Shown: positions 25,943 to 36,891, counted from the stretch's first letter. The stretch is 64,000 nt of DNA from Streptomyces sp. NP160 (GCF_006335115.1 NZ_VDMJ01000009.1:84832-148831); one strand, 5' to 3'. Numbers and translations: made by a program. The notes: generated by a model not told the origin, from the letters alone.

Positions 25943-26392
25943 TCACCGGGAGGACGAGCGGTCGGCGGCGCCGGAGCTGTCGGCCGGCTGGTCGAACAGC
26001 AGGGTGCGGACGCGCGTGAAGGCCCAGACCTGCCCGACCGTCCACGCCAGCGACACCGCGCACGCCGAGACGGCGAACGCGACGGGCGACAGCCAGGTCG
26101 CGTCCTTGAAGAGGACGAGGAAGAGCCCCAGCAGGAGCACGACGGTCATGTAGCCGACCATCGCGATGCCCAGCACGATGACGGGCTCCAGGTGGCGCAC
26201 CTTCTGCAGCACCAGCGTGCTGGCCGCGAACGTCACCCCCACCAGCAGGGCTGCGGTGACGGCGCCGGCGGCCCCGAGCCCGCCCGCCACGACCGAGAAG
26301 ACCACCACCGCCACGACGGCGACGGCGGCGGCGGGCAGCGAGCCGCCGAGGAGCATGGCGCGGTAGGGGTCCTGCGGGCGCGAGGCCTGCAC
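25943..26392 (-). CDS. atpI: AtpI-like membrane protein
   Basis: A 149-residue protein with four helices, in the position before atpB where AtpI sits in many bacteria. Helices include AVVAVVVFSVVAGGLGAAG, LLVGVTFAASTLVL, GIAMVGYMTVVLLLGLFLVLF and PVAFAVSACAVSLAWTVG. AtpI aids c-ring assembly or Mg2+ supply in other species; sequence identity here is low, so the name rests mainly on position and topology. GTG start; the gap to atpB is 142 bp. Confidence 0.7.
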   Translation of the reverse strand: MQASRPQDPYRAMLLGGSLPAAAVAVVAVVVFSVVAGGLGAAGAVTAALLVGVTFAASTLVLQKVRHLEPVIVLGIAMVGYMTVVLLLGLFLVLFKDATWLSPVAFAVSACAVSLAWTVGQVWAFTRVRTLLFDQPADSSGAADRSSSR

Positions 26393-26434
26393 GGGCGTCT
26401 CCAGACGTCAGAAGGCGGTGGGGCGCACCCGATC

Positions 26435-27727
26435 CTAGACGCGGGGAGGCGGTCCCCCGGTCGGCGCGGAGCGCCCCTGGGGCTGCGCCCCGGTGCTGCG
26501 CTGCGGCTCCGCGGGGGGCCGCGGACGTGACGGACGCCTCACCCGATCGGACGCCGCCTCCGTCCCGGGAGCGGTCTCCGGGGGCGCCCCGCCACCGCGC
26601 TGCCTCAGGAGCACCGGGCCGTGCGTGCGCGCCCGCCGCCGCGCGGGACCGAGCGTCACCAGCCCCGCGATGACCAGCGCCGCGCCCCAGCCGGGCAGCG
26701 CCAGCTCGAGCGGGACGAAGGCCAGGGAGATGGCGCCGAAGGCGACCACCGCGGTCCACAGCCACAGGACGAGCACCGCCCGCCCGTGGGTGTGGCCGAG
26801 GGAGAGCAGGCGGTGGTGCAGGTGCAGCTTGTCGGCGGCGAACGGCGACTGCCCCGCCAGCACGCGGCGCACGACCGCCCAGACGAGGTCGGTGAGCGGG
26901 AGCAGCAGCACGGCGATGGGCAGGAGCACCGGGAGGAAGACCGGCGCCACCTGGGCGCCGCTGATCTGGCCGATGACGGCCGGGTCGACCTGGCCCGTGA
27001 CGGAGACCGCTGACGCGGCGAGGAGCAGGCCGATGAGCATCGAGCCCGAGTCGCCCATGAAGATCCGCGCCGGGTGGGCGTTGTGGGGCAGGAAGCCCAG
27101 GCAGACGCCGACGAGCACCGCGACCGTCAGCGAGCCGAGGTTCGCGTAGTTCTCCTCGTTGACCGTGCGGGTGAACAGGTAGGAGTAGATGAAGAAGGCG
27201 GCACCGCCGATGCCCACCACCCCCGCCGCGAGCCCGTCGAGCCCGTCGACGAAGTTCACGGCGTTGATGCCCACGACCACGGCGAGCACCGTGACCGCCA
27301 GGAAGAGCCCCGCGGACCCGACGATGAGCCCGCCGCCCCAGGGCAGGCTGTACAGCTGCACCCCCTGCCAGGCCATGAGTCCGGCGGCCAGCACCTGACC
27401 GGCCAGCTTGGTCAGCGGGTCCAGGCCCCAGACGTCGTCGGCGACGCCCAGCAGGCTGACGATGGCCGCCGCCCCGAGCACGGCCCAGGGCGCGCGGTTG
27501 TCGAGGAAGAGGTTGTCGAGGAAGGGCATCCCGCTGGCGGCCGCGAAGGCCACCACCACCCCGGCGAGCATCGCCAGCCCGCCCAGCCGCGGCGTCGGCA
27601 CCGAGTGGACGTCGCGGTCGCGCACCGCCGTCATCGCCCCCGCCCGCTCGGCGACGCGCCGGGCGATCGGGGTGGCGAGGTAGGTGGTGCCCGCTGCCAG
27701 GAGCAGCAGGAGGAGGTAGGCCCTCAC
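26435..27727 (-). CDS. wecA: Polyprenyl-phosphate GlcNAc-1-phosphate transferase
   Basis: A 430-residue membrane enzyme of the WecA/TagO/MraY family that starts cell-wall polymer synthesis by moving GlcNAc-1-P to decaprenyl phosphate. About eleven helices. Conserved motifs: SVPTPRLGGLAM, GVADDVWGLDP (Asp pair), NFVDGLDGLAAG, RIFMGDSGSM and the HLHHRLLSLGH histidines. A 75-residue Pro/Arg-rich disordered tail is extra. GTG overlaps the sua5 stop as GTGA. In mycobacteria the orthologue builds the arabinogalactan linker; here the acceptor polymer is not known. Confidence 0.93.
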   Translation of the reverse strand: MRAYLLLLLLAAGTTYLATPIARRVAERAGAMTAVRDRDVHSVPTPRLGGLAMLAGVVVAFAAASGMPFLDNLFLDNRAPWAVLGAAAIVSLLGVADDVWGLDPLTKLAGQVLAAGLMAWQGVQLYSLPWGGGLIVGSAGLFLAVTVLAVVVGINAVNFVDGLDGLAAGVVGIGGAAFFIYSYLFTRTVNEENYANLGSLTVAVLVGVCLGFLPHNAHPARIFMGDSGSMLIGLLLAASAVSVTGQVDPAVIGQISGAQVAPVFLPVLLPIAVLLLPLTDLVWAVVRRVLAGQSPFAADKLHLHHRLLSLGHTHGRAVLVLWLWTAVVAFGAISLAFVPLELALPGWGAALVIAGLVTLGPARRRARTHGPVLLRQRGGGAPPETAPGTEAASDRVRRPSRPRPPAEPQRSTGAQPQGRSAPTGGPPPRV

Positions 27728-28386
27728 CCTGTCGGCTCGTCCTCGTCGTCGACGGGGACCACCATGCGCAGCGCCGTCGTGGGCACCGCGCCGCGCCGGA
27801 GCACGCGCAGGCGATCACCGGTCGCGTCCACGATGGTGGAGGGCGGGGCGTCGGTGCGGGCGGGCTGCCCGTCGTCGAGGTAGGCGGCCACGGAGTCGCC
27901 CAGCTGGGCCTCCGCCTCGGCGGCCGTCGTCGCCGCGGGTTGGCCCGTGCGGTTGGCGCTGCTCACCGCGAGCGGGCCGGTGGAGCGCAGCAGCTCCCTC
28001 GCCAGCTCGTGGTCGGGGACGCGGACGGCCACGGTGCCGCCGGTGTCCCCCAGGTCCCAGCGCAGCGACGGCTGGGCGCGGCACACGAGCGTGAGGCCGC
28101 CCGGCCAGAACGCCTCGGCCAGCGCCCGCGCCTCCGGCGGCACGCCCGTGGCGAGGCCGTCGAGGACGGCGACGTCGGAGACGAGCACCGGCGGGGGCAT
28201 GGCCCGCCCGCGGCCCTTGGCGGCCAGCAGGCGCGCCACGGCGTCGGCGTCGAAGGCGTCGGCGGCGATGCCGTGCACCGTGTCGGTCGGCAGCACCACC
28301 AGCTCGCCGCGGGCGAGGGCGTCGCGTGCGTGGCGCAGGCCCGCCTCGCGGGCGGAGGGCTCGGTGCAGTCGTAGCGGCTGCTCAC
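27724..28386 (-). CDS. Threonylcarbamoyl-AMP synthase (Sua5/YwlC)
   Basis: A 220-residue enzyme that makes threonylcarbamoyl-AMP for the tRNA t6A37 modification. YrdC-fold motifs are LVVLPTDTVHGIAADAFD, LAAKGRGRAMPPPVLV, FWPGGLTLV and LAVSSANRTGQPAATTA. It lacks a C-terminal Sua5 domain, so it is the short YrdC/TsaC type. GTG at 28386 has CACACT exactly 7 nt upstream, a possible leaderless -10. It sits downstream of prmC (13-bp gap), a usual actinobacterial neighbour. Confidence 0.93.
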   Translation of the reverse strand: MSSRYDCTEPSAREAGLRHARDALARGELVVLPTDTVHGIAADAFDADAVARLLAAKGRGRAMPPPVLVSDVAVLDGLATGVPPEARALAEAFWPGGLTLVCRAQPSLRWDLGDTGGTVAVRVPDHELARELLRSTGPLAVSSANRTGQPAATTAAEAEAQLGDSVAAYLDDGQPARTDAPPSTIVDATGDRLRVLRRGAVPTTALRMVVPVDDEDEPTG

Positions 28387-28399
28387 GCCGACCAGTGTG

Positions 28400-29353
28400 T
28401 CACTGCGACGCGCCGGAGCCTGGCGGCGCGCAGGCCGCGGCGGGCTGGGCGCGGTGGGCGCTCGTCGCCCGGGGCCTGCCCCCCGGGTCGTCGTGCGTCG
28501 CCGCGCCGTCCCACTGCGGTGGGGCCAGCAGCTGGCGCAGGGCCTCCCCCTGCACCTCGGCGTGCTCGACGACGACGAGCCCGCCGGGCCGCAGCAGCGC
28601 CGCCGCGCGCGCGACCACGCCGCGCGGGACCAGCAGGCCGTCCTCGCCGCCTCCCCACAGCGCGAGCGCCGGGTCGTGGTCGCGGACCTCCGGCTCGCGG
28701 GGCACGGCGCCGGGCGGCACGTACGGGGGGTTGGAGGCCACCACGTCCGCGGTCCCGTCGAGCTCGGCCAGCACCTCCGCCGAGGTCGCGTCACCCAGGA
28801 CCAGGCGCACCCGCTCCCCCGCCGGGTGCGCGTCCAGGTTGCGCCGGGCCCACGCGTGCGCGCCCGGGTCGAGCTCGACGGCGACCACGCGGGCGGCCGG
28901 CACCTCCGCGGCCACGGCCAGCGCCACGGCTCCCGAGCCGGTGCACAGGTCCACCACGAGCGGGGCCCGGCCGCTGGCCACCACCCGCTCCGCGGCCCGG
29001 ACGGCGAGACCGGCGGTGGTCTCCGTCTCCGGGCGGGGCACGAAGACGCCCGGGCCCACGAGCAGCTCCAGGCCGCGGAACGGCGCCCGTCCCAGCAGGT
29101 GCTGCAGGGGCTCGCGCGCCTCGCGGCGGGTCACCAGCGCGGCGAGCCGGCCCGCCTGGTCCGCGGTCAGCGCCGTCCCGCGCAGGGAGGCGGCGCGCAG
29201 CTCGCCCAGCCCCAGGCCCAGCACGCCGGCGGCGAGGAGGTCGGCGTCGACGGCCGGGGAGGGCACGCCCGCCGCCGCCAGGCGCGTCCGGGCGGCGCGC
29301 AGCACCGCGGACAGGTCCCCGCCGCGGCGCACGTCGTCGTCGGTGGTGGACAC
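28400..29353 (-). CDS. prmC: Peptide chain release factor glutamine N5-methyltransferase
   Basis: A 317-residue SAM-dependent enzyme that methylates the GGQ glutamine of release factors. Motifs: helical N-terminal domain, VFVPRPETE, VVDLCTGSGAVALAVA and the catalytic VVASNPPYVPP. After HDDPGGRPRAT there is a tail of about 20 residues. GTG start is 3 bp after the prfA stop, so it is coupled to its substrate gene. Confidence 0.95.
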   Translation of the reverse strand: MSTTDDDVRRGGDLSAVLRAARTRLAAAGVPSPAVDADLLAAGVLGLGLGELRAASLRGTALTADQAGRLAALVTRREAREPLQHLLGRAPFRGLELLVGPGVFVPRPETETTAGLAVRAAERVVASGRAPLVVDLCTGSGAVALAVAAEVPAARVVAVELDPGAHAWARRNLDAHPAGERVRLVLGDATSAEVLAELDGTADVVASNPPYVPPGAVPREPEVRDHDPALALWGGGEDGLLVPRGVVARAAALLRPGGLVVVEHAEVQGEALRQLLAPPQWDGAATHDDPGGRPRATSAHRAQPAAACAPPGSGASQ

Positions 29354-29356
29354 CGC

Positions 29357-30442
29357 TCAGGCGCCCGCGTCGGCGAGGCGCGCCGCGAGGTCGGCGTCGA
29401 CGCAGGACTGGACCACCGGGTCGAGGTCGCCGGCGAGCACCTGGTCGAGGTTGTGGGCCTTGTAGCCGGTGCGGTGGTCGCTGATGCGGTTCTCCGGGTA
29501 GTTGTACGTGCGGATCCGCTCGGACCTGTCCACCGTGCGCACCTGGGAGCGGCGGGCCGCGGACGCGGTCGCCTCGGCGGCCTCCTGCTGGGCCGCCCGC
29601 AGGCGCGCCCGCAGGATGCGCATCGCCTGCTCGCGGTTCTGCAGCTGGCTCTTCTCGTTCTGGCAGCTCACCACCGTGCCCGTGGGCAGGTGGGTGATGC
29701 GGACGGCGGAGTCGGTGGTGTTGACGCTCTGGCCGCCGGGACCGGAGGACCTGAAGACGTCGATGCGCAGGTCGTTCGGGGAGAGCTCCACCTCTCCGGC
29801 GTCCTCGACCTCGGGGACGACGAGGACGCCGACGGCGGAGGTGTGGATGCGCCCCTGGGACTCCGTCACCGGCACGCGCTGCACCCGGTGGACGCCGCCC
29901 TCGAACTTCAGGCGCGCCCAGGGGCCGTCCGGGCCGTCGTCGCCGCTGCGGCGCTTCACCGCCACCGAGACGTCCTTGTAGCCGCCCAGGTCGGAGTCGG
30001 TGGAGGAGAGCACCTCGGTGCGCCAGCCCGTGCGCTCCGCCCAGCGCAGGTACATCCGCAGCACGTCGCCGGCGAACAGCGCAGACTCCTCGCCGCCCTC
30101 GCCCGCCTTCACCTCGAGGATGACGTCGGAGCCGTCCTCCGGGTCCCGCGGGGCCAGCACCTCGCGCAGGCGCTCGGCGGTGGCGCGCTCGGCCTCCTCC
30201 AGCGCGGGGAGCTCCTCGGCGAAGGCGGCGTCCTCCGCCGCGAGCTGGCGGCCGGCGGCCAGGTCCGCGGCCGCCGCCTCCCGCGCCGCGGCCGCCGCGG
30301 CGACGCGTCCCAGCTCCGCGTAGCGCCGGCCCAGCGCGCGGGCGCGGGGGGCGTCGGCGTGCACCGCGGGGTCGGCGAGCTGGCGCTCGACGTCGGCGTG
30401 CTCGGCCAGCAGCGCGGAGAGGCGGTCGACGGGGGTGCTCAC
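29357..30442 (-). CDS. prfA: Peptide chain release factor 1
   Basis: A 361-residue factor that ends translation at UAA/UAG. Domain 3 has [17 protein letters not shown] with the catalytic GGQ. The PCRF domain shows [17 protein letters not shown]. The C-terminus has [17 protein letters not shown]. Start GTG at 30442. It is transcribed with rpmE upstream, but a strong hairpin lies between them. Confidence 0.97.
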   Translation of the reverse strand: MSTPVDRLSALLAEHADVERQLADPAVHADAPRARALGRRYAELGRVAAAAAAREAAAADLAAGRQLAAEDAAFAEELPALEEAERATAERLREVLAPRDPEDGSDVILEVKAGEGGEESALFAGDVLRMYLRWAERTGWRTEVLSSTDSDLGGYKDVSVAVKRRSGDDGPDGPWARLKFEGGVHRVQRVPVTESQGRIHTSAVGVLVVPEVEDAGEVELSPNDLRIDVFRSSGPGGQSVNTTDSAVRITHLPTGTVVSCQNEKSQLQNREQAMRILRARLRAAQQEAAEATASAARRSQVRTVDRSERIRTYNYPENRISDHRTGYKAHNLDQVLAGDLDPVVQSCVDADLAARLADAGA

Positions 30443-30492
30443 GGGGTCTCCTGGGCGTGCGGGCGGGTGGTCGGCGGGCGGCCAGACGACGA

Positions 30493-30524
30493 ACGCCGGC
30501 CCACCCCGCGGGGTGGGCCGGCGT
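30493..30524 (-). terminator. Hairpin between rpmE and prfA
   Basis: A perfect 15-bp stem (30493-30507 with 30510-30524) with a 2-nt GC loop lies 15 nt after the rpmE stop. It probably terminates or attenuates rpmE transcription before prfA. Confidence 0.75.
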
Positions 30525-30539
30525 CCGAGGGAGCCGGTG

Positions 30540-30749
30540 TCAGCTCTTCTTGGCGTAGCGCTGGTTGAAGCGCGCGATGCGACCGCCGGTGTCGAGGATC
30601 TTCTGCTTGCCCGTGTAGAACGGGTGGCAGGCGCTGCACACGTCCGCGCGGATCTCGCTGCCGGGGGCGGCGCTGCGCGTGGTGAACGTGTTCCCGCACG
30701 TGCAGGTCACGGTGGTCTCGTGGTAGTCCGGGTGGATCTCGCTCTTCAC
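30540..30749 (-). CDS. rpmE: Ribosomal protein L31, zinc-binding form
   Basis: A 69-residue 50S protein starting [16 protein letters not shown]. It keeps four cysteines (CTCGN and [13 protein letters not shown]), the C+ zinc-binding type used in zinc-replete cells. GTG at 30749 follows GAGGAG with correct spacing; a longer frame to 30857 is not needed. Confidence 0.96.
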   Translation of the reverse strand: MKSEIHPDYHETTVTCTCGNTFTTRSAAPGSEIRADVCSACHPFYTGKQKILDTGGRIARFNQRYAKKS

Positions 30750-30859
30750 AGCATCTCCTCGGTGTCGGTGGCCGCCGGGTCGTGCTGCTCCCTCGGAGCG
30801 GAGCGCACGTGAGCCGGAGCCGGCGAGCAGTCTGCCAGCAGGACTGGCACTCCTCATAA

Positions 30860-30899
30860 CGCAGCGGACCCCGCGGGGCTTCCCGCGGGGTCCGCTGCG
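30860..30899 (-). terminator. rho terminator hairpin
   Basis: An 18-bp stem (30860-30877 with 30882-30899) and a 4-nt loop lie 28 nt after the rho stop, between rho and rpmE. Confidence 0.8.
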
Positions 30900-30927
30900 C
30901 CTGACGGCCGGTCCGTCCTGGCGGAGG

Positions 30928-33093
30928 TCAGTCCTTCGCCGGCGGGCGCGCTGCGCCCGCCGTCGGGGTCTGGGCCTTGACCTGCATGAGGAACTCGGTG
31001 TTGCTCTTGGTGTCGCGCAGCTTGCTCAGCAGCAGCTCCAGGGCCTGCTGGCTGTCCAGCGCGGTGAGCACGCGGCGCAGCTTCCACATGACCGCCAGCT
31101 CCTCGCGCCCGAGGAGGATCTCCTCGCGGCGCGTGCCGGACGGGTTCACGTCGACCGCGGGGAAGACCCGCTTGTCGGCGAGGCGCCGGTCGAGCCGCAG
31201 CTCCATGTTCCCGGTGCCCTTGAACTCCTCGAAGATGACCTCGTCGGCCTTGGAGCCCGTCTCGACCAGGGCCGAGGCGAGGATCGTCAGCGAGCCGCCG
31301 TTCTCGATGTTGCGGGCCGCACCGAAGAACTTCTTGGGGTGGTACAGCGCCGCCGCGTCGACACCGCCGGAGAGGATGCGCCCGCTCGCCGGCGCGGCGA
31401 GGTTGTAGGCGCGGCCCAGGCGGGTCAGCGAGTCGAGCAGCACGACGACGTCGTGGCCCAGCTCCACCAGGCGCTTGGCGCGCTCGATGGCGAGCTCCGC
31501 CGCGGCGGTGTGGTCGGAGGCGGGCCGGTCGAAGGTGGAGGCGATGACCTCGCCCTTCACGGTCCGCTGCATGTCCGTGACCTCCTCGGGGCGCTCGTCG
31601 ACGAGCACGACCATGAGGTGGACCTCGGGGTTGTTGATGCTGATCGCGTTGGCGATGGCCTGCATCATCAGCGTCTTGCCGGCCTTGGGCGGCGAGACGA
31701 TGAGCCCGCGCTGGCCCTTGCCGATGGGGGCGACCAGGTCGACGATGCGCGTCGCCAGGACGCCCGGCTCCGTCTCCAGGCGCAGGCGCTCGTTCGGGTA
31801 CAGCGGCGTCAGCTTGCCGAACTCCGGGCGGCGGCGCGCCTCGTCGGGCTGCATGCCGTTGACGGTGTCGAGGCGGACCAGCGCGTTGAACTTCTGGGCA
31901 CCGCGGCCGCCGCTGGTGTGCTGCTGCGCCTGCTCCCCGTCCCGGGGGGCCTTGACGGCCCCGGTGACGGCGTCGCCCGGGCGCAGACCGGACTTCTTCA
32001 CCTGGCCCAGCGGCACGTACACGTCGTTCGGGCCGGCCAGGTAGCCGGAGGTGCGGATGAACGCGTAGTTGTCGAGCACGTCGAGGATCCCGGCCACCGG
32101 GACGAGGACGTCGTCCGGAGAGACCTCGACCGGCGCCTCGGCCTCCAGGCCCGGCTCGGTGCGCCCGCGGCGTCCCTTGCGGTCGCGGTCGCGGTAGCGC
32201 CCGCGGCGGCCCCGGCGCCCGCGCAGGTCGTCGTCGTCCTCGTCCTCGCCGGGGACGGCCTGGTCGACGCGCTGCTGCGGCGGTGCCGCCGTGCGCTGGA
32301 CGGGCGCGGTGCGGTCGTCGGCGCGGACCTGCTCCCCGCGCTCGCGGCGGGCGCGGTCGTTGCGCTCGCTGCGCTCGGCCAGGGCGCGGTCGAGGTCGAG
32401 GCGGACCTCCTCGGCGCGGTCCCTGGCGTCGCGCTCGGACGTGCGCTCAGGACGCTCGGAGCGCTCGGCCCGCTCGGGGCGCTCAGCCCGCTCCGGGCGC
32501 TCAGCCCGCTCCGGGCGCTCAGCCCGCTCGGGGCGCTCGGTCCGATGGGTGCGCGCCTCAGCGAGGTCTGCGAGGTCGGGCAGGAGCGCCTGGACCTCCT
32601 GCGGCGGCTGCTCTGTGCGCTCGGAGCGCTCGGAGCGCTCTGAGCGCTCGCGGGGGGCCCGGGTGCGACGGGCAGGACGCTCGCCGCTGGCCTCGGCCAC
32701 CTCCGCCGCGGGCGCCACGGCCCGGGGAGCCTCGGTGGCGGGCGCCTCGACCTGGGGGGCTGCCTCGGCGGCGGGCGCCTCGGCGGCCGGTGCCGCGGCC
32801 GCTGCCTCGGTGGGCGCCTGCTCCGGGGAGCGGCGCTGCCGGCGGACGGCGGTGGTGCGGGCGGGCGCGGGCGCGGGCGCGGCCTCGTCACCGGCCCGGC
32901 CACCCGACTGGGCGGCCTTGATGACGTCGAGCAGCTCGCTCTTGCGCATCCGGGCCGTTCCGGAGACGCCCAGCTGCACCGCCAGGGCCTGCAGCTCCGG
33001 CAGGCGCAGACCGGTGAGCCCGGTGCGGCGCGCGCCCGAGTCGGTCGCTGCGCCGTTCTCAGCCGGCGCGGCGATCTCGGTGGTGTCGGTCAC
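30928..33093 (-). CDS. rho: Transcription termination factor Rho with large N-terminal insertion
   Basis: A 721-residue hexameric RNA helicase. The N-terminal Rho_N helix set ([17 protein letters not shown]) is followed by about 240 residues of low complexity: first Ala/Pro-rich, then a run of RPERAE-type repeats, then an Arg/Gly-rich [18 protein letters not shown] stretch. The RNA-binding core ([14 protein letters not shown]), P-loop SPPKAGKT and R-loop region ([13 protein letters not shown]) are intact. Such insertions are typical of high-GC actinobacteria and add RNA binding. The RPERAE run is strikingly regular here. GTG at 33093 has GGGGGAAGGA upstream. Confidence 0.97.
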   Translation of the reverse strand: MTDTTEIAAPAENGAATDSGARRTGLTGLRLPELQALAVQLGVSGTARMRKSELLDVIKAAQSGGRAGDEAAPAPAPARTTAVRRQRRSPEQAPTEAAAAAPAAEAPAAEAAPQVEAPATEAPRAVAPAAEVAEASGERPARRTRAPRERSERSERSERTEQPPQEVQALLPDLADLAEARTHRTERPERAERPERAERPERAERPERAERSERPERTSERDARDRAEEVRLDLDRALAERSERNDRARRERGEQVRADDRTAPVQRTAAPPQQRVDQAVPGEDEDDDDLRGRRGRRGRYRDRDRKGRRGRTEPGLEAEAPVEVSPDDVLVPVAGILDVLDNYAFIRTSGYLAGPNDVYVPLGQVKKSGLRPGDAVTGAVKAPRDGEQAQQHTSGGRGAQKFNALVRLDTVNGMQPDEARRRPEFGKLTPLYPNERLRLETEPGVLATRIVDLVAPIGKGQRGLIVSPPKAGKTLMMQAIANAISINNPEVHLMVVLVDERPEEVTDMQRTVKGEVIASTFDRPASDHTAAAELAIERAKRLVELGHDVVVLLDSLTRLGRAYNLAAPASGRILSGGVDAAALYHPKKFFGAARNIENGGSLTILASALVETGSKADEVIFEEFKGTGNMELRLDRRLADKRVFPAVDVNPSGTRREEILLGREELAVMWKLRRVLTALDSQQALELLLSKLRDTKSNTEFLMQVKAQTPTAGAARPPAKD

Positions 33094-33488
33094 GAAGGTC
33101 CTTCCCCCTCGTCAGCGCCTCGGTGGACACCGGAGGCGGGTCACCGGGCGTCCAGAGAGGAGCCGGTGCGGAGTGTCGCCGTGCGGGCCCCAGCTCGCAG
33201 ACCCAGCGCGGAGCTCAGGTCCAGCAGAGCGGTGAGGTCCCGTGGTTCTCCACGGCAGGTGATTCGACCCGTGGGGCCAGCAGGAGGCGGCGACATCGGC
33301 GCCGCGGCGCAGACCAGCAGGGCTGCCCTCACGATAGCACCCGGCCGGAGCAGCCGCCCTCGAGCTGGAGGGTGCCGTCCCGGTGCCGGCCGATGTCACC
33401 CGAACAGCCGCGAGGCCCCCGGTGTTCCGCCCTCCTCATCGGCGCTGCCGCGCGCACCCTGAGGGCTTCTGCGGGAACCGCGCGCCGG
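33094..33488. other. rho upstream region without gene
   Basis: This 395-bp gap between the thrB end and the rho start should hold the rho promoter and untranslated leader; rho genes often have long regulated leaders. I see no convincing ORF, palindrome or clear -10 box here. Confidence 0.5.
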
Positions 33489-34436
33489 TCAGCCGGCCAG
33501 GACCTCCACCAGCGCGCCGTCGCGTGCGACGCCCGGCTCCAGGGCCGACCACCCGGGGCGGGTCACCACCAGGGCGCGGGCGTCCTCGGCGGCGGCGGCG
33601 CCCGGGCACAGCACGAGCACCGAGGGCCCGGCGCCGGAGACGACGGCGGCGTGGCCGGAGGCGCGCAGGTCCGCCAGGAGCGAGGCGCTGGGCGGCATGG
33701 CGGCCGCGCGCTGCTCCTGGTGCAGCCGGTCCTCCGTGGCGGCGAGCAGCAGCTCGGGGCTGCGGGTCACGGCCTCCACCAGCAGCGCGGCGCGCCCGGC
33801 GGTGTGGGCGGCGTCGCCGTGGGGGACGTGCAGGGGCAGCATCGCGCGGGCCCTGGCCGTGGACAGCTCCGCGTCCGGCACGCACAGCAGCGGCACCACG
33901 TCGGCGTGGGGGTCGACGCGCACGGCGCGCCACGGGCCGTGCGCGCCGTCGCGCCAGCCCAGCGTCAGACCGCCCAGCAGCGAGGCCGCCGCGTTGTCGG
34001 GGTGGCCCTCGAGGCCGCAGACCAGGTCGAGGAGGGCCTCCGGCGGGAGGGGGACGTCGAGGAGGGCGGACCCGGCGGCAGCACCGGCGACGACCGCAGC
34101 GGCCGAGGAGCCGACACCGCGGCCGTGCGGCACGCCGTTGCGGCTGGTCACCCTCAGGTGGGGCTGGTCCGCGGCGGGCACGCCCGCGGCGTGCAGCGCG
34201 GCCCGCACCGAGCGGACGAGGAGGTTGCCCTCGCCGCCGCGGATCGCGTCCGCGCCCTCGCCGCTGACCCGCACCTCGGCGCCCGGGGGGCCGGTGGGGG
34301 TCTCGGCGGGCACCTCGACGACCACCTCGTCGCGCAGGCCGAGCGCCAGGCCGAGGGCGTCGAACCCGGGCCCCAGGTTGGCGCTGGAGCCGGGCACGAC
34401 CACGCGCACCCGGCGCCCGGGGGCCGGGGTGCTCAC
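33489..34436 (-). CDS. thrB: Homoserine kinase
   Basis: A 315-residue GHMP kinase that phosphorylates homoserine, the step before threonine synthase. The N-terminus has [21 protein letters not shown]. The ATP loop is [16 protein letters not shown], and a substrate loop is [15 protein letters not shown] at 34436 overlaps the thrC stop (GTGA). Last gene of hom-thrC-thrB. Confidence 0.95.
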   Translation of the reverse strand: MSTPAPGRRVRVVVPGSSANLGPGFDALGLALGLRDEVVVEVPAETPTGPPGAEVRVSGEGADAIRGGEGNLLVRSVRAALHAAGVPAADQPHLRVTSRNGVPHGRGVGSSAAAVVAGAAAGSALLDVPLPPEALLDLVCGLEGHPDNAAASLLGGLTLGWRDGAHGPWRAVRVDPHADVVPLLCVPDAELSTARARAMLPLHVPHGDAAHTAGRAALLVEAVTRSPELLLAATEDRLHQEQRAAAMPPSASLLADLRASGHAAVVSGAGPSVLVLCPGAAAAEDARALVVTRPGWSALEPGVARDGALVEVLAG

Positions 34437-35521
34437 GCCAGCGCCCGCGCCCGCTCCAGGCCGAGCGCACCCGCGGCGGAGTCGGCGTCGACGCCCACGC
34501 GGACGGGGCGGACCTCGCTGCCGTCGGCCTCGCGCAGGGCCCACTGGGGGTCCTTGAGGCCGTGGCCGGTCACCGTGACGACGATGGTGAGCCCGCTCTC
34601 CACCAGGCCCGCTGCGTGCCGCTTGAGCAGGCCGGCGACGCCTGCGGCGGAGGCGGGCTCCACGAAGACGCCGTCCCGGGAGGACAGCAGCCGGTGCGCC
34701 GCGAGGATCTCCTCGTCGGTGACGGCCTCCACCACGCCGCCGGACTCGTCGCGGGCGGCAACGGCCTGGTCCCACGAGGCGGGGTTGCCGATCCGGATGG
34801 CGGTCGCGATGGTGTCGGGCGACTCCACCGGACGGCCCTCGACGATCGGCGCCGCGCCAGCGGCCTGGAAGCCCCACATGCGAGGACGGCGCGTGGCCGG
34901 CCCGTCGGCGGAGTACTCGGTGTAGCCGCGCCAGTAGGCGGTGATGTTGCCGGCGTTGCCGACGGGCAGGCAGTGCACGTCGGGGGCGTCGCCGAGGGCG
35001 TCGACCACCTCGAACGCAGCCGTCTTCTGCCCCTCGATGCGCGCCGGGTTGACGGAGTTCACCAGCTCGACCGGGTAGTCCTCGGCGAGGTCGCGGGCCA
35101 GCCGGAGGCAGTCGTCGAAGTTGCCGTCCACCTGCAGCAGCGTCGCGCCGTGCGCCACGGCCTGGCTGAGCTTGCCCATGGCGATGCGGCCGTCCGGCAC
35201 GAGCACGCCGCAGGACAGGCCCGCCGCCGTGGCGTACGCGGCCGCCGACGCGGAGGTGTTGCCCGTGGAGGCGCAGATGACCGCGCGAGCGCCGTCGGCG
35301 GCGGCCCGGGTCATGGCCACGGTCATGCCGCGGTCCTTGAAGGAGCCGGTGGGGTTGCAGCCCTCGACCTTCAGCCGCACGTCGCACCCCGTCAGCTCCG
35401 ACAGGTGCCGGGCGCGCACGAGCGGCGTGCCCCCCTCGCCGAGCGTCACCGCGGGGGCCCCGGCCACGACGGGCAGACGCTCCCGGTACTCCTCGACCAC
35501 CCCGCGCCACTGGTGCGCCAT
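34433..35521 (-). CDS. thrC: Threonine synthase
   Basis: A 362-residue PLP enzyme converting O-phosphohomoserine to threonine. The PLP lysine is in [11 protein letters not shown], with the phosphate loop [13 protein letters not shown]. It is the short form. ATG overlaps the hom stop by one base (TGATG). Confidence 0.96.
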   Translation of the reverse strand: MAHQWRGVVEEYRERLPVVAGAPAVTLGEGGTPLVRARHLSELTGCDVRLKVEGCNPTGSFKDRGMTVAMTRAAADGARAVICASTGNTSASAAAYATAAGLSCGVLVPDGRIAMGKLSQAVAHGATLLQVDGNFDDCLRLARDLAEDYPVELVNSVNPARIEGQKTAAFEVVDALGDAPDVHCLPVGNAGNITAYWRGYTEYSADGPATRRPRMWGFQAAGAAPIVEGRPVESPDTIATAIRIGNPASWDQAVAARDESGGVVEAVTDEEILAAHRLLSSRDGVFVEPASAAGVAGLLKRHAAGLVESGLTIVVTVTGHGLKDPQWALREADGSEVRPVRVGVDADSAAGALGLERARALA

Positions 35522-36891
35522 CAGCTGTCCCCTTCCACCCGCAGCACCGAGGCCACCGAGGCCACGGCGTCCAGCTCCGACAGGTCCGCCACGCACCCGG
35601 CCAGGGCGGCGTCGGCGGCGGTGTGCGTGACCACGACGAGCGAGGCCGAGCCGCCCTCGCCGGCCACCGCCCCGGCCGCGGGGCGCTGGCGCACGGTCTC
35701 GATGGAGACCCCGTGCGCGGCGAAGACCTGCGCGACGGCTGCGAGCACGCCCGGGCGGTCCGCCACGACGAGGCGCACCTGGTAGCGGGTGCGCACGGCG
35801 TCCGTGGGGAGCACCGGCAGGTCGGCGTGGCCCAGCACTCGCGGGCCCTGGCTCCCGTCCTGGCGGTGGCGCGCGAGCGTCACGAGGTCGCCCAGGACCG
35901 CGCTCGCCGTCGGGCGCCCGCCGGCGCCCTGGCCGTAGAACATGAGGTCGCCGGCCCCGGCTGCCTCGACGAAGACGGCGTTGTACGCGCCGCGGACGCT
36001 GGCCAGCGGGTGCTCGCGGCTCAGCAGCACCGGGTGCACCCGGGCCTGGACGCCCTCCACCTCGTTCCCGGCGTCGTCCACGCCGGTGGTGCGCTCGGCG
36101 ACGGCGAGCAGCTTCACCACCGCACCGGCCTCCCCGGCCGCGGCGACGTCCTCGGCGGACACCGAGCGGATGCCCTCGCGGTGGACGTCGTCGATGGTCA
36201 CGGCCGTGTGGAAGGCGAGCGTGGCCAGGATCGCCGCCTTGGCGGCGGCGTCCCAGCCGTCGACGTCGGCCGTGGGGTCGGCCTCGGCGAAGCCCAGCTC
36301 CTGCGCGCGCGCCACGGCGTCGTCGAAGGACTGCCCGTGGGTGTCCATCTGGTCGAGGACGTAGTTGGTGGTGCCGTTGACGATGCCGAGCACGCGCTCG
36401 ACGCGGTCGCCGGCGAGCGACTCCCGCAGCGGCCGGATGATCGGGATGGCCCCTGCCACGGCGGCCTCGAAGTACAGGTCGACCCCGGCGGCGTCGGCGG
36501 CGGCGTGCAGCTCGCCCCCGTGAGCGGCCAGCAGCGCCTTGTTGCCGGTCACGGCGCTGGCACCGTGCTCGAAGGCCCGCAGCAGCAGGCTGCGCGCCGG
36601 CTCGAGGCCGCCCACCAGCTCGACGACGACGTCGGCGCGGGCGACCAGCGCCTCGGCGTCGGTGGTGAGCAGCGCCCTGTCGACGACGCCGTCGACACCC
36701 GGCCGGGGCGCGTCGGCGTCGCGCACGGCGATGCCCACCAGGTCGATCGCCGCCCCTGCACGGGCCGACAGCTCGGCGACGCTCGCCGAGCCCGGCGCCA
36801 GCGCCACCGCCACCTGGCTGCCCACCGAGCCGCAGCCCAGCAGCGCCACCCGCACCCGCTCCACACCCGCTCCTGTCAGAGGCTCGATCAC
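35521..36891 (-). CDS. hom: Homoserine dehydrogenase
   Basis: A 456-residue oxidoreductase reducing aspartate semialdehyde to homoserine. The Rossmann motif is [14 protein letters not shown], then VTGNKALLA and [17 protein letters not shown]-terminal ACT domain ([21 protein letters not shown]) implies feedback inhibition by threonine, as in Corynebacterium. GTG at 36891. No leader peptide or attenuator is visible. Confidence 0.96.
   Translation of the reverse strand: MIEPLTGAGVERVRVALLGCGSVGSQVAVALAPGSASVAELSARAGAAIDLVGIAVRDADAPRPGVDGVVDRALLTTDAEALVARADVVVELVGGLEPARSLLLRAFEHGASAVTGNKALLAAHGGELHAAADAAGVDLYFEAAVAGAIPIIRPLRESLAGDRVERVLGIVNGTTNYVLDQMDTHGQSFDDAVARAQELGFAEADPTADVDGWDAAAKAAILATLAFHTAVTIDDVHREGIRSVSAEDVAAAGEAGAVVKLLAVAERTTGVDDAGNEVEGVQARVHPVLLSREHPLASVRGAYNAVFVEAAGAGDLMFYGQGAGGRPTASAVLGDLVTLARHRQDGSQGPRVLGHADLPVLPTDAVRTRYQVRLVVADRPGVLAAVAQVFAAHGVSIETVRQRPAAGAVAGEGGSASLVVVTHTAADAALAGCVADLSELDAVASVASVLRVEGDS

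Noticed and set aside
33112-33399. A 95-residue ORF upstream of rho
   Set aside because: No ribosome binding site, no family resemblance, and it lies in the expected rho leader.
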